Part shown: positions 10,531 to 21,535 of the stretch, piece after piece
Layout of the letters: each line of letters begins with the position of its first letter
Position numbering within the stretch: the stretch's first letter is position 1
Assembly (NCBI GenBank): GCA_944548615.1
Contig: OX155951.1
Coordinates: 36,370,416-36,434,415 of the forward strand
Reading direction: 5' to 3'
DNA: 64,000 bases
From: Micropterix aruncella
Lineage: Eukaryota; Arthropoda; Insecta; Lepidoptera; Micropterigidae
Notes under the pieces: model-generated
What the model saw: only the letters and a program-made list of their open reading frames with translations
What the model was told of the DNA's origin: nothing
Database searches by the model: none
Made by a program: the position numbers and the translations under genes

Positions 10531-11031
10531 CAGGCGAATGCTCCCGGTGAGGGAGCACTTTTGAAAGATGAGAAATGACAAACGATACAATTTGCTTCAA
10601 CGTCTGCTTCAGTGAAAGAGGTTGGCATCACCGCGATAACCAATACTTCCCCCCCCACCATGCTGCCTAGTGTCCACTAAGACAGTAATTAATTATTGAC
10701 ATATATAAAGCAAATGGGCATGACGTATCAGTGCATCGATGTTGTAAAAAGCCTGCGACAAAACCTCGGACAGTTCAGAGTTTTGCAACGAGCGAAATGG
10801 ATCACCTCCAAAGGAGTAATTCATCACCGCTGTGCGTCCATTATAACTTAAATCATCCAATCGCCACTGCACAAAATGCCGTTTATTTCGGCTATAGGTT
10901 AAAACGGTTAATAAAGAGCTTGCAATAGGTTTGTCTCGGAAAGATTTTTGGCGGTTGGAGTGGGGTGCAATATGTTGAAGTGGATTGTACTAGAAGAGAT
11001 AATTTTTAAAGAAGACAGATTTTATGGCACT
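10531..11031. other. No gene seen
   Basis: Mixed composition. The short frame at 10731-10928 has no recognisable family. Confidence 0.45.
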
Positions 11032-11345
11032 GGGGCTCTCTAGACGATCAAGCATGCTTGTCAAGCATCGCGTCGCGGGCTGGGAGGGGATAGTAAACCG
11101 CAGGAATAATGCAAATATTTTTTTCAAATGTTTACCAAAAATGCCTAATTTTGTAGTTTATACCAAGGATTCACGTTATTCAGACGTAATTGATTGATGC
11201 ATGACGTTACTGGTATAAAACTACAAAAATAGGCATTTTTAGTAAATATTTAAAAAAAATATTTGCATGTTTCTTGTGGTGTACGATCCCTGCCCAGCCC
11301 GTGACGCAATGCTTGACAAGCATGCTTGTTCGTCTAGAGAGCCCC
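11032..11345. mobile_element. Fold-back MITE, 314 bp
   Basis: Nearly the whole element is one long inverted repeat centred near 11188. The left arm starts GGGGCTCTCTAGACGATCAA and the right arm is the inverse of GGGGCTCTCTAGACGAACAA. Pairing continues through GCATGCTTGTCAAGCAT, the GCAAATATTTTTTT-type block and the AAAATGCCTA block towards the centre. No coding capacity. I could not define a clean target duplication, so the superfamily is open. Confidence 0.8.
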
Positions 11346-13347
11346 TTTTCATCTATAAAACGGGATCGATTATACCATTAATAGATATCCTGGCGATGCG
11401 CTGTTCAAATGAGATCTGTGCCAGTAGCTGATTTGATAGCTGAGTGATACACCAACATGTATGTGTTCAAACTGATATAATGTGGTATTTCACATTTTCA
11501 TTTTCATTTGAATGGTATTATATGGTAGGGTAAAGAATTTTGCTATAATCATGTAGATATAGCGGCATTAGTAAGTAAATGATATGTTTTTCAAGATTGT
11601 ATGTGAATTAACTGCTAAGTTATAAGATTAAACTAGGCGCGTGGCGCCGCCGCGAGGATGCGGTAGTGCACGCGGAATAGATGTCCGGTGGTGGCGCGCA
11701 GTCGTTACGGACTGTCTAAGCCGAGGCAGGGAGTGCTGATATAATTGGCAACCAGTAGTCCAGTCATTACGTAGGTTTACACTGTGAGACGTATATTACT
11801 ATGAGGTCGATCAGGCACATAGATTTTTGAAAATTTGAATAGGGTAGGATCTATATAGTGGGGGGTAGGGGAATTTAATGTTTGCCAAATACTTAATAGT
11901 AAATAGTATATTATTCATTGAAAAATTGCAAGCACAGTTTATTATGTCATTATAATAATGAATTAATACACAAATAATAAAAATATAAATGAAATAAATT
12001 ATTAAAAACCAAAGAAATCGATAGCATAAAATTAATGCAACAAATAATCAATAAAAATAGTACTAAAAATAACCCAAGTCAGACCTCATACATATGTAAA
12101 ACGACAATAATTATAATGAAAAATCAAATATAATATTATGAAAATATTTACACGACATTAACTCCGCATGTTTTAATATAAGAATAATAGAGGTATCTCA
12201 GAGATGATATTATTTATTTATAATAAGTATGTATTTTAAAGATATTGTATTTTTTTCCAGAGTGTCTACCTTATGTGCATGAGTGGTGAGCCAGTGTAAC
12301 ACTACATTTGATAAAATTTGGTTCTAAATTATCGAATATTCGAAAGTTATTAAAGAGTTTAAAGCAGCTCATATACATATTTTAAAAATGAGGAGTAGTT
12401 GCTTAGGATGAGAGAGTCGAAAAATAAGTAGGCCAGTGTTCAAATCGAGAAGCCACCGTCGCATTGTGAAAGAATCACTACTTTGATACATCGTCGAACG
12501 ATTTTATACATGCAGATAAAATATTACAGCTTCTGTCACCATCAAGTCGTGTCCGTTTAAACGCTCTGGTTCGCCATTAACAAAAATATCGAAGCGCCCC
12601 ACCTTAATTGCGCACGTTAAGCAAAAGTGAACCTATAAATCTCGCAGCCTGACAGCTTGTCATTGCAAAAGCCACCGTCGTTTTCACGGCCGGCCATCTT
12701 CCGCTGCCGGCTACCAAATCCCTAATTAGTTAATATTAGAATTCGAAGTGGGTTAGGTTGAGCAAGAATGCTTGGACAGTGAGCATCTTAAGCCTGATTA
12801 CTAAATTGCTAATGAACAATAAATTCACTAATGAACACTGATAAGGGGGGAAATTTCGAGATATAATTACTTTATTACTATGTGTAATATAATATTGATA
12901 TATTACATTTATCAACCATTAAAAATACACAGGTATATTGATAGATAACGATGACGATATTGTTTTATATTTTTACGGTTTTAAATATATATACATATTA
13001 ATAGTAGAATTAATAAGACATTTTTGGAAAGTTTACGTTAGTTACCTACCATTGATGTTAAAATTTATTGGAAATATCGTTTTTTTTTGACAGATGGAAA
13101 GAGATAGGATTTGTTACATTTCAACATCACGAAGGTAAGAGGAGTAGGACAGGACGAAAAAAATTTGGATTAGATCCTACGTAAAATCTACTGTACTGCA
13201 TAAAATACATTTTTTACTAGTATCCTAGATACATAAAACGACATAATTCATCGGCGATTTGGCGAATCAACACGATATAATTATAAGTCAACTAACGGAA
13301 TGGTTTTGTTTTTGTTAAAGTAAGAAATATTATTATCTGTTAACGAT
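11346..13347. other. Long AT-rich interval without gene
   Basis: No convincing coding frame over 2 kb. A small GC-rich patch at 11630-11720 and another near 12650-12715 stand out. The rest is AT-rich with A/T runs. No long repeats with other parts of the window seen. Confidence 0.5.
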
Positions 13348-13362
13348 TTGTTAGGTACATAT

Positions 13363-14020
13363 TCGGGAGCTAATGGGCCCATGATGAGGTGGCCACGATG
13401 ACCCATGTGTTCAGGGTCGGTCACACTCACGGGTCAACACCCATCCGATGGCCTCCACGCATGGGGTGCGAACCTGGGTAGGACACTGGGTCAACCAGTC
13501 TCCCCTGGGAATCAAACCTCTGGCGCTCCTGGACGGTCTGCGCACCGAGCGGCGCAAGCCAATCGACTATGCTCTCCGACTAACAGTCGGGGGAGTCTGG
13601 GAACTGTATTGTTTCCTATAGAGCGGGGGTGGTTGCCTACCTTACGGCGACTGCTCTTGAAATCACCATTGGCCATCCGATCCCGGTTCAGAGTCGGGCA
13701 AAGGACGCCTTGGTCCGCGATAGATTCGGCGTACACCGTTTCACCGCTTCGTAAGGGAGAGGACCGCGCAAGCGACCTCGAACTCGGAACCAATCGAGAG
13801 ACCGGAGAAATCTGGTCACAATTGGAAGCAAGGGCGCGAGGGTCGGCCCGCCAGGTAACATTACTGGCTATCTCGCGGTAAAGGCGTTGGCTTCTTGCGG
13901 GTTGTGACGTAGCTGGACGTTGGATTGTTCTGTCCAAAGTCTTCTACGTTCACTGCAGGCGAGAAAATCGTTAAAACGTCCTGTTGTGACGGGCTCGCCC
14001 GTTGTAGTTGACACCGCAAG
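13363..14020 (+). mobile_element. F15 family copy C, solo, 15-bp target duplication
   Basis: The best delimited copy. It is flanked by identical 15-mers TTGTTAGGTACATAT at 13348-13362 and 14021-14035. It starts TCGGGAGCTAATGGGCCC and ends GTAGTTGACACCGCAAG. No terminal inverted repeats and no poly(A) or simple tail are visible. A tRNA-like string (GCGGTAAAGGCGTTGGC, about 13872-13888) lies near the 3' end, followed about 110 bp later by ACGGGCTCGCCCG. Long open frames occur on both strands (13405-13881 plus, 13512-13937 minus), but corresponding frames in other copies differ, so I do not call a gene. The duplication length fits target-primed retroposition better than most DNA transposons. Confidence 0.75.
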
Positions 14021-14035
14021 TTGTTAGGTACATAT

Positions 14036-14189
14036 ATCCATATACATATTGATTTAATTATGATAACGGTATAGAATACATAATAAAAAAAGTATTCTTT
14101 TTATCATAAATATAACATCAAAATGTAAGAAATATCATAACTATAGGTTATAACGTAAGCACCAAATGTTATAACTTAAGAAATTAAAT
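14036..14189. other. Short AT-rich spacer
   Basis: Nothing recognisable between F15 copy C and the LINE relic. Confidence 0.5.
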
Positions 14190-14990
14190 AATAAAATACA
14201 AAGGGACAATTGAACACATTAGCACTATTGATTTTAGTCATCACATGAGTAATATTTCTCCAGAGACTAAACCAACTTATCTGTGAGATACTTCTTAATA
14301 CGGCTATTAAACACGCCACAAGGGATTGCGATTGTCAAATGTGATCGCCGAGCTTGTTGTAAACCGCTGGTCCGGCGACATATGCCAGCTTCCCCGATTT
14401 GGATAATGCATGACTCACCGAACGTAGCTTACTTCGGAATTTTGTTGAATAGTTGTGATGCCATATCTACCAATCACCTCAAATTCGGCGACAATACTGC
14501 GAACGCACGACGCTTATTCCATTATATAGATGGAAATCAGCGTCATTATGCCATGATTTCTAAAAGGACGCCTTGCAGGTACATCAAGCGACACACGCGC
14601 TATTGTGCGGCACACGCACTCTCTGCCTCTCGGTTTCATGCATGCCCCATAACTCCGCGCCGTAGGTCAGAAGCGAGTGAACATACAAAATAACACATTC
14701 GCAGCGCAGGTGAGTCGAGACACTAAGTTATGCGCTAGAATGCGTAGCCCGCTCTTATTTAATATCGCATAAAGCATCGATATGTAGGTGCCATCGCAAC
14801 TTGTTATCGATTATGATGCACAAAAATATATTTAACTATGTAAGTTCTTTGTTTTTCACATTCAAATGTATTTCGGTTTTATTATGTCTAAGGCTGAATG
14901 CATAGCATTAGTTTTGTTACTATTAGCGTGAAATCATGCGCCTAACTTATTTAACTCAAGGTTGGTATATTTTTAGACTATGGTTCAACT
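14190..14990 (-). pseudogene. LINE reverse transcriptase C-terminal relic
   Basis: Minus-strand translation, allowing frameshifts, shows KTNAMHSA (about 14870), FLCIIIDNKLRWHLHIDAL (about 14785-14825), LLTYGAELWGM (about 14655-14685) and a later LFNKIPK (about 14440). The order LGIxIDxxLxWxxHI, then YGxxLWG, then a FxKIP segment, is that of the thumb and C-terminal region of CR1/Jockey-type reverse transcriptases. Several stops and frame changes make it non-functional. The plus-strand open frame at 14283-14693 is the shadow of this relic. Confidence 0.7.
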
Positions 14991-15130
14991 TGTTTAACGA
15001 GGAGGTATGACAGAATCACAAAAATCTGGGGTTGTAAAAGGATGACTGGGTGAAAATAGGATATTAGTAGGCCGGAAAAATAATCTCCATTACCTAATTT
15101 CAATAGCATCATAATTAATGCTTCACCTTC

Positions 15131-15790
15131 ACCGAGAGTTAATAAGCCCTAGGGCAGTTTGGCTACTAAGACCCATGTGTAGTAGCGTCGGCCAAACGAA
15201 CGGGTCAACAACCATCCGGCGGCTTCCACGCAGAAGTGCGGACTCTGGCCTGCAGGCCAATTTTCTCTCCTGGACGGTTTGCGCACCGTGCGGAGACAGC
15301 CAATCGATTGTGCGTTCCGACCGATAGCCGGGGGTTCCTAAAAACAGTTTCCTATAGAGCGGGGGTAGTTGTTAACTATACGGCAACAGCTTTTCAAACG
15401 ACCATTCGGCTACCCGATTCCGGGTGAAGAGCCGGGCAAAGGATGCCGAGGTCAGCGATAGATCGGTAGACACCGTATTACCGCTACGTAAGGGAGAGGA
15501 CCGCGAAAGCTACCTCGAACCTTTAACTAGTCGGGAGGCAGGAAGTTTTCTGATGGTTAATTTCAGACGGAGATATCCTTCCAAACTGGTAGTTAGAAGG
15601 CGAGGCTGCTTGTTGGATTCCTTTCCCGATGCCTCGCCCTAAGGCGTTGGTATCTGGCGGGCGTGTTGGCATAGCTAGACAGTAGTTTTGTATTGTCTCT
15701 AATTATTCTACGCTAATCCCACGACTGAAAGATTGATCTCATATCGTTATATCAGCCTGAGGTGACGGGTTCGTTCATTGTAGTCGACAC
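15131..15790 (+). repeat. F15 family copy D
   Basis: Starts GAGAGTTAATAAGCCC (diverged from GGGAGTTAATGGGCCC) and ends GTAGTCGACAC. It shares all main F15 landmarks with copies B and C. Flanked by ATGCTTCACCT (15118-15128) and ATGCTTCATCT (15793-15803), a likely 11-bp target duplication with one mismatch. The right flank is the same sequence that follows copy B, so copies B and D share their 3' flank. Confidence 0.7.
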
Positions 15791-15960
15791 TGATGCTTCA
15801 TCTGTTACAGTAGAACGCACATACTGGTATTTATTTACGGTAAAGGCAAAAAGCTCTCGATGCAGATAAATAAAAATATATTGGTTCAAGTGCGAAAAGT
15901 AAAGAGAGGGAGATGGCTGAAGAGCCTCGAAATGCCGATAAGAATCGGGCAATAAATCGA
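15791..15960 (-). pseudogene. Fragment of the ORF shared with 10.3 kb
   Basis: Minus-strand frame with LHRELFAFTVNKYQYVRST, closely matching 10264-10340. Homology ends near 15860, where the sequence changes to an unrelated frame (FEALQPSPSLYFSHL). Family unknown; see the entry at 10264. Confidence 0.3.
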
Positions 15961-16399
15961 TTCGGTGAATGCGTGCATAAGCGGAGCTGTCCTCGATGAC
16001 ACACTACAATTAAAGATACCTTCCTTGTTAACTGTCAGTGCGGCCGGTAGCAATCGAGAACGCGGCGTTCTCAAAGCTCTAACGTCCGGGTAAAGGACAC
16101 CTTACAGGATTCTTGTTTTATTGTAATTTTACATGATTTTTAAGTTAGTGTCATATCAGCTATCAAGCATTGTTTTCATGTCAATATCGGCTGTTTTCTA
16201 CCACAGTTGAGACTTCTCACTGGTGTATATTTTTTCGTGGCGATAATCTATTACAATAATTAAAATCGCTAACTGCAGAAAGAGAACGATTCTCTTTAAG
16301 ATTAACAATGCACACAACAAACAGTGTACCGAAAATTATACTTGGGTAACCGTCATGATATTTCAAAAAAAGGTTAAACATTTTACATAATTTACATTA

Positions 16400-16545
16400 G
16401 GGGGTAGTCCCCTAACGCCGGACGGCACCTAGCGTCGGACACTAGTATCTCGACACACCCGTCTTTGAATCAATCGCGCCGCGACTTGTTGAGATACTAT
16501 TAGTGTCAGACGCTAGGTGCCGTCCGGCGTTAGGTGACTTCTCCC
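16400..16545. mobile_element. Short fold-back MITE with TA flanks
   Basis: Inverted repeats of about 50 bp: CCTAACGCCGGACGGCACCT on the left pairs with its inverse on the right, continuing through AGCGTCGGACACTAGTATCTC with a few mismatches. The central loop is about 30 bp (GTCTTTGAATCAATCGCGCC region). Ends read TAGGG...CCCTA, consistent with a TA target (Tc1/mariner-like), though TA alone is weak evidence. Confidence 0.7.
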
Positions 16546-16629
16546 TACGTCTGGGAATTTAAATTACCTGAGTATACTGGAGTGTATTCGAATTTTAATT
16601 TTGTTGCGCAATATTTTCTATTTGTTAGA

Positions 16630-16745
16630 CTTTCGGGCTGTTAGCGTGTTTGTCCCTAAGTATCTGCGTTCACTCCATGGGACAGAGAAAGGAATATTGT
16701 CGTTATGACACCCTGGAGTGGCAGGTTCGGCCGTAGTAATTGACA
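16630..16745 (+). repeat. F15 family fragment E (3' end, diverged)
   Basis: Matches the F15 3' end in order: a TTAGCGTGTTTGTCC segment, CTGCGTTCACTCCATGGGAC, GTCGTTATGACACCCTGG, GCAGGTTCGGCCGTAGTA and TTGACAACCC. It is more diverged than the other copies. Confidence 0.55.
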
Positions 16746-16799
16746 ACCCTCAATATATTATGGTGCTCCTAAACGGGCTATATTTCTACGGGCTATACT

Positions 16800-17224
16800 T
16801 CCAGACCAAGAACCAAGAGCGAACAACTACTATGGTGAAAGGATGTTATACCTCATTCCAAGAATCTTTAATACTATTGTATCTGAGGAAGACTGTGTAA
16901 GCGTGAGCAAACAGATATTTAAGAAGAAATTAAAAAGCTACCTGTTGGACGTTTATAGTGAAATTAGTGGTCATAAGTAAATTTGTTATACGTTTCTATA
17001 ATTTAAGCTTGTAGTAATACTGGCCTAATTTAAGCCTGTAGTAAGACCAGTAGTATTACTGCTGTGCACTGTTTTTTATATTATTAATGTCTTTTTGAAT
17101 CACAAAATTAGAAGTTTAAGACTAGAAAAATAAGAGTTTGTTTCGCCAACAAATTGTATACCAGTTTGGCGAGATTTTAATATTAAAAAATGTATTTTTT
17201 CTCTGAAAAAAAAAAAAAAAAAAA
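16800..17224 (+). pseudogene. LINE 3' end with poly(A) tail
   Basis: One plus frame at about 16855-16978 reads PRIFNTIVSEEDCVSVSK then QIFKKKLKSYLLD, the typical short C-terminus of a LINE reverse transcriptase ORF. It is followed by about 230 bp of AT-rich 3' UTR and a 19-base poly(A) tract (17206-17224). The element is heavily 5'-truncated. It ends exactly where F15 sequence (fragment F) begins, so it probably inserted into or beside an F15 copy. Confidence 0.65.
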
Positions 17225-17452
17225 GTAGATATCCTACCAAAACTGTAAGTTACGGGGCGAGGCTGCTCGCTGGGTACCTTTCCCGGTGCATCGCCGTAAG
17301 ACGATGGCCTCTAACGGACTTGTTGGTGGAGCTATACAGTAGATTGTCTTGTCTCTAAGTCTTCTACGTTCATTCCGCTGAAAGAACTATCACATATCGT
17401 TATACCAGCCTGGGGTGACGGGTTCGCCCGTTGTAGTCGACACCGCCCTACT
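17225..17452 (+). repeat. F15 family fragment F (3' third)
   Basis: Starts GTAGATATCCTACCAAAACTG, matching the interior of copies B and D (GGAGATATCCTTCCAAA), and runs to GTAGTCGACACCGCCCTA. The 5' two-thirds are missing at this side; the poly(A) end of a LINE abuts directly. Confidence 0.7.
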
Positions 17453-18229
17453 ATACTTCCACTGCAAAATGTGGCTACAATATTGTTAACTATTGCGGCT
17501 ATCACTGCAACATTTTAATGCAGCATATGGCTGGAAAATATATATATCGGCAATATTTCTGCAAAAGTATGGCCCATAATTTTGTCTTGTACATGTCTAC
17601 ACAATCGGGCAACAATGGCGAAAGCAAAAAACGATAAAAGAAACTGAAACAAAAGACGACACTGTGAATTCGACCTTACTTCAATAGGCGTGACACTTCA
17701 GATATCTAAGCTTAAATGTTTTTTGATGATATGAATACAAATAGAAAGATGTTCTTCATATGATTTGACAATTGTTGGTTGACTGTAAGATATTGTTATG
17801 TAGCAATAATTCCGCCATTTTGCCTTCTTTAAATTGTGCAATAAAGTTTTTTTCACAATTAATAATAAGATCACAATAAAATTATCTATTAATGATAAAA
17901 ACAAACATTTCAATACACTATTAAATAATATCAATTATTTCACGGAATTTTATATGACATGTCAGAATAGACAATAATATTTTATAGATCAAATAATTTG
18001 ACCATCAGATTATATGAATACAAATTGAAGATCTAAAGTTTTCCGTGCGTCGCGCCTCGCATTAGAAAGGGACGCACTTATGCCGCGAAACGAAACAATA
18101 ATAGAGCTGGCCGAGCAATATTGCAGTATTTTCGATTACGAAGCGATCGTCCAGCAACATTCCGGCAAAACATACTAATATTGAATTTTTAGCAATAGAA
18201 AAACCGACTCCATTTTTTAAAATAAGTGC
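17453..18229. other. No gene seen
   Basis: AT-rich interval; the frame at 17698-17934 (minus) is low complexity. No repeats shared with the rest of the window recognised. Confidence 0.45.
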
Positions 18230-18352
18230 AGCAGCCTTTCCATGGTGAAACTTAGAACGTGCTATCATAATTGAACGCGTATACAAAATTTCGTGTCTCT
18301 GCTGTTGACCGTTGAGGAATCTCAACGTCAGGAGCCAACGCTGGGTGTATAA
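18230..18352 (-). repeat. Single 119-bp unit fragment
   Basis: Contains ATGGTGAAACTTAGAACGTG, GCTATCATAATTGAACGCGT, CTCTGCTGTTGACCGTTGAG and GGAGCCAACGCTGGGT in the same order and orientation as the array at 45.9-47.4 kb. One isolated unit. Confidence 0.75.
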
Positions 18353-18364
18353 TCAGGTCATGCT

Positions 18365-18682
18365 TACCATTAAAAAGGCATTGTCATTGGAACTGGACTA
18401 ACATGTACAATTCATGTACATTTCCAATTTTATATGATAATATTTGAGGAGTTCCCTCAATTCCTCATGGATCCCATCATCAGAACAGTATTTTGTTAAT
18501 GATGGGACCACTCCCACCATCACAAATTAAAAATGGGACTAATCTGGAAATATATCCTTTCAAAATGAAAAAAAAAGAATTATCCAAATCGGTTCATAAA
18601 TGACGGAGTTCTGAGGTAACAAACGTTAAAAAAAATACATCCGAATTGATAACATCCTCCTTTCTTTGAAGTCGGTTAAAAA
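18365..18682 (+). repeat. Dispersed retroposon 3' end (LINE-like)
   Basis: Ends AACATCCTCCTTTCTTTGAA then GTCGGTTAAAAAT, preceded by AAATCGGTTCATAAATGACG and GGTAACAAACGTTAAAAAA. I recognise this as a widespread lepidopteran retroposon 3' end. The clade is not certain and no coding sequence is included. Confidence 0.55.
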
Positions 18683-18939
18683 TACTTCGACCATACCAAC
18701 CATTTGCTTTTCAAAACATCTGACTAGATCCTAGACTTCTTTAACAAAACCCGCCAGATCCAAATTTAAATATCAAAACCAGATATATCCTATTACCCGA
18801 AAATTAATATGCTTATTTCACTGCTTAATTAATAAATTAATAAATATGCACTGTTAATTTTACTTATAATTTGATATTTTATATATTTTATACAAATAAT
18901 ATATATATATATATTTATGACATCTATATATTAATTTGA

Positions 18940-19180
18940 AACTCGTTTTTCCTGTAACCGCCATATCAAGAGAACGGCTTGGTGTAAAGAATTGGTTGAG
19001 GTGTTTAAAAAAAGCTCTCGATATGTTTATGTGTCATCAAAAGAGAAAAAAAAAAAATAAACGTGTTTTCCTAACCCCGCCAAATTAAACCAAAGGCTTT
19101 GTGTAAGAATTTGGTTGAGGTGTCTAAAAAAAGCTTTCGGTCTGTTGATATATCATTATAAAATTAAAATAAGTAATCAG
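18940..19180. repeat. Two-copy direct repeat of about 120 bp
   Basis: The block with GTTTTTCCTGTAACCGCC, AATTGGTTGAGGTG and AAAAAAAGCTCTCG (18945-19050) is repeated in diverged form at 19060-19165 (TTTTCCTAACCCCGCC, GGTTGAGGTG, AAAAAAAGCTTTCGG). Part of a dispersed element of unknown type. Confidence 0.7.
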
Positions 19181-19228
19181 AACAGACAAATAAAAAATGA
19201 TAAAGCCATCTACTTGATTTTCGCGCCG

Positions 19229-19490
19229 AAGGGGGGGGGGGGGGCGCTGGGGAGAGGCGGTTAGGGGTGGGCGAAAGGAGAGGTAGTTAGGGGGGGAGGG
19301 GTGAGTTGGGATTGGAGGTAGAGAGATGGGAGGTTGGAGGGAGAAGGAGAGAGAGAGGTTGGTGGGGGTAGTTGGAGAGGGGGGTAGGAAGAGGGGGTTG
19401 GGGGAGAAGAAAGAGTGAGAGAGAGGAAGGATTGGGGGAAGTTTGTACGGTAAGGGGGGTGTAGGGGGTTTGGGAAGGGAGTTAGGGATG
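19229..19490. repeat. Polypurine G-rich tract
   Basis: About 260 bp in which the plus strand is almost all G with A and T, opening with a run of 14 G. The minus strand reads as a proline/leucine-rich low-complexity frame (19124-19525) that I do not consider a gene. Such tracts may form G-quadruplex or triplex structures. Confidence 0.85.
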
Positions 19491-21441
19491 TCCGTCTGCT
19501 TGCCGGAAAGTAATTTCACCGCCATCTAGCTTAATATAGTTGGTAAAGTAAGTTGAATTTGCGTGAAACTTTTTGTTTACTTTCTGTCACATGTCATATC
19601 ACTTATTCGTCGCTCTTCGATTGTTGCTGTCCGTTTTCTCCACGATCTTGGTGACATTCCTGATCGTCGATCTAATGAGCAAGGCACCGCAACGTAATCG
19701 AAATAATCCAAATAAATTTTATTTGTACATAAATAAGAAGTGAGTTTCCGTTTATTTTTAAAACATTAATGTCAACAAACTGACCGTCGATCTTAACTGG
19801 TTTCAGCTAGTTAATATTTATTAAGTAATTTTTGGTAACAGAAAATTGATCCTACTCTAAGATAGAGTTCTCTGAATCTGATGGAGTTTGAAATTACACG
19901 ACATACGAGTATATGACGTTTTACGCTACATGCAGATATATAGGCACGCAGACGGACAAGGCTCCATTTAAAAAACCGAAATGGTATGAAACCATTAATA
20001 TTAATTATTTTAACTGAAGTGTAACAGCGCCGTAACGCGTTCAAGTCGCAGTTAAATTAATTTTGACATGTTTATACGGCTATTTTCGCTGGTTCCTTTA
20101 TAACCATTTTTAAATTGAATTTGTCGCCTCGAGCTGGAACGGGTTTTTCAAAAACTTACCCATTTTAAATAATTCATTCATGTTTTCAGAGCAACCTCTC
20201 AACGTCACGGAGTACTTTCTTTCTAGAAACGTATGACGACAGAACAGTCTTTAAGGAGTTCTTTTATTTGTAATATGTTATTAATTATCACAATTCTTCT
20301 TCTTTTGTAGTGGCGTATCTAAACGAATATTTTGCTGCCAAATTGTCTGTTTATGTAAGTATTCATTTTTTTTATCCATTAGTAGTAAGTACTATATTAC
20401 GCCAAGAAATATATTTTAATATTATCGTTAATGATTATACGTAGGCGTAAAACTACTGGTCCATGGATTTTACTACACACTAATATATACATATAATCCC
20501 CTAGAATGTGTTACGTCCCTTCCGGGATGCAAAAGGTACGGCCGAGTTTTTAGTTCACAGGTTTAGGAGATAATAATATGTCAAAATATATAAATGCCAA
20601 TATTTTATAATAATATAATATATACATAGTTCAAAATAACAAAAAGTAGTCGGAACTCTAATAGAAATAGAATATGGCAACAAAATATGGACAGTCGTAC
20701 TTCTACAATAAAGGTACTTTCTTGTTATATTTATTCTAAATAAATAGAGCAATATTATCTACATAAGTAAGTAGTTTCATACGAGTGGATTTAGAAGGTG
20801 TTTACTTATCCTCTACCTCTGTCAAGAAGCTAACGAGTACTAATGCAACGAACAAGAAAATAAACAAATTTTAATCGTCACAATATCGTTGTCCGTATGT
20901 CGTGTTCGTTGCTTGCACCGGTTCATTGTGATGATTTCTTGTATACTATATGTGCGTAGCTATAGTACACTCGGTGATAAATTCATATTCATAGATGTAT
21001 AAAAATATTGTTAATATATAAATATAACTGTCTTACGTCAAATACTTGGAAGTCATCAAAAATATATCTAATAGGTAGCAATAGGACATCTTCTTGGTAA
21101 CCCTAAGTTCTTCTTGGTAACCCTAACTTTTGGGACTTCATTAGGGGATCATGTATCGTTAACGCAGCGCCACCCCATCCGATTAGTCCATAAGTAATCA
21201 CTGACTATGCGAGTGCGCAGTATGCCAAATTTAACATAAATGGCCTTAGTTTACATATTTGAAATTTTTTAATGTATACGTGTAATAACAAAAAAAAACA
21301 ATCGAAGAAACAAAAATAAATAATACGTGTGGCACTCGGGGACTGCCGCGGTAAAGCTATTGCATAGCATTTTTAACAACTTATGCAATTATAATTATTT
21401 ATTTATTTTATTTATTTTATTTTTTCTGATATCAGATAACT
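19491..21441. other. Unannotated AT-rich interval
   Basis: No recognisable gene. A small tandem duplication of CTTCTTGGTAACCCTAA is present at about 21090-21128. The remaining frames are short and low complexity. Confidence 0.45.
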
Positions 21442-21535
21442 GCGCTCTATCGGAAAACGTTGAAATTATTCGGAATTATTTGCGGCTGCGGAAACAAATG
21501 ATTCGGAATAATTTAAACGTCTTCCGATAGAGCGC
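21442..21535. other. 94-bp hairpin (small MITE or precursor-like stem-loop)
   Basis: GCGCTCTATCGGAAAACGTT on the left pairs with AACGTCTTCCGATAGAGCGC on the right; pairing continues inward (AAATTATTC with GAATAATTT) to a loop around GCGGCTGCGG. The size is in the range of a miRNA precursor, but a tiny MITE is equally possible. Confidence 0.7.

Noticed and set aside
13860..13905. Genuine tRNA gene
   Set aside because: Only a D-arm-like string matches; no acceptor stem or complete cloverleaf is visible.
13405..13937. Overlapping long frames inside F15 copy C (158 and 141 codons)
   Set aside because: Corresponding frames in copies A, B, D and G are broken or read differently; GC-rich non-coding sequence explains their length.
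14283..14693. 136-codon plus-strand frame
   Set aside because: The minus strand carries clear LINE RT motifs here; the plus frame is its shadow.
19124..19525. Proline-rich minus-strand frame
   Set aside because: Shadow of the polypurine tract; low complexity only.
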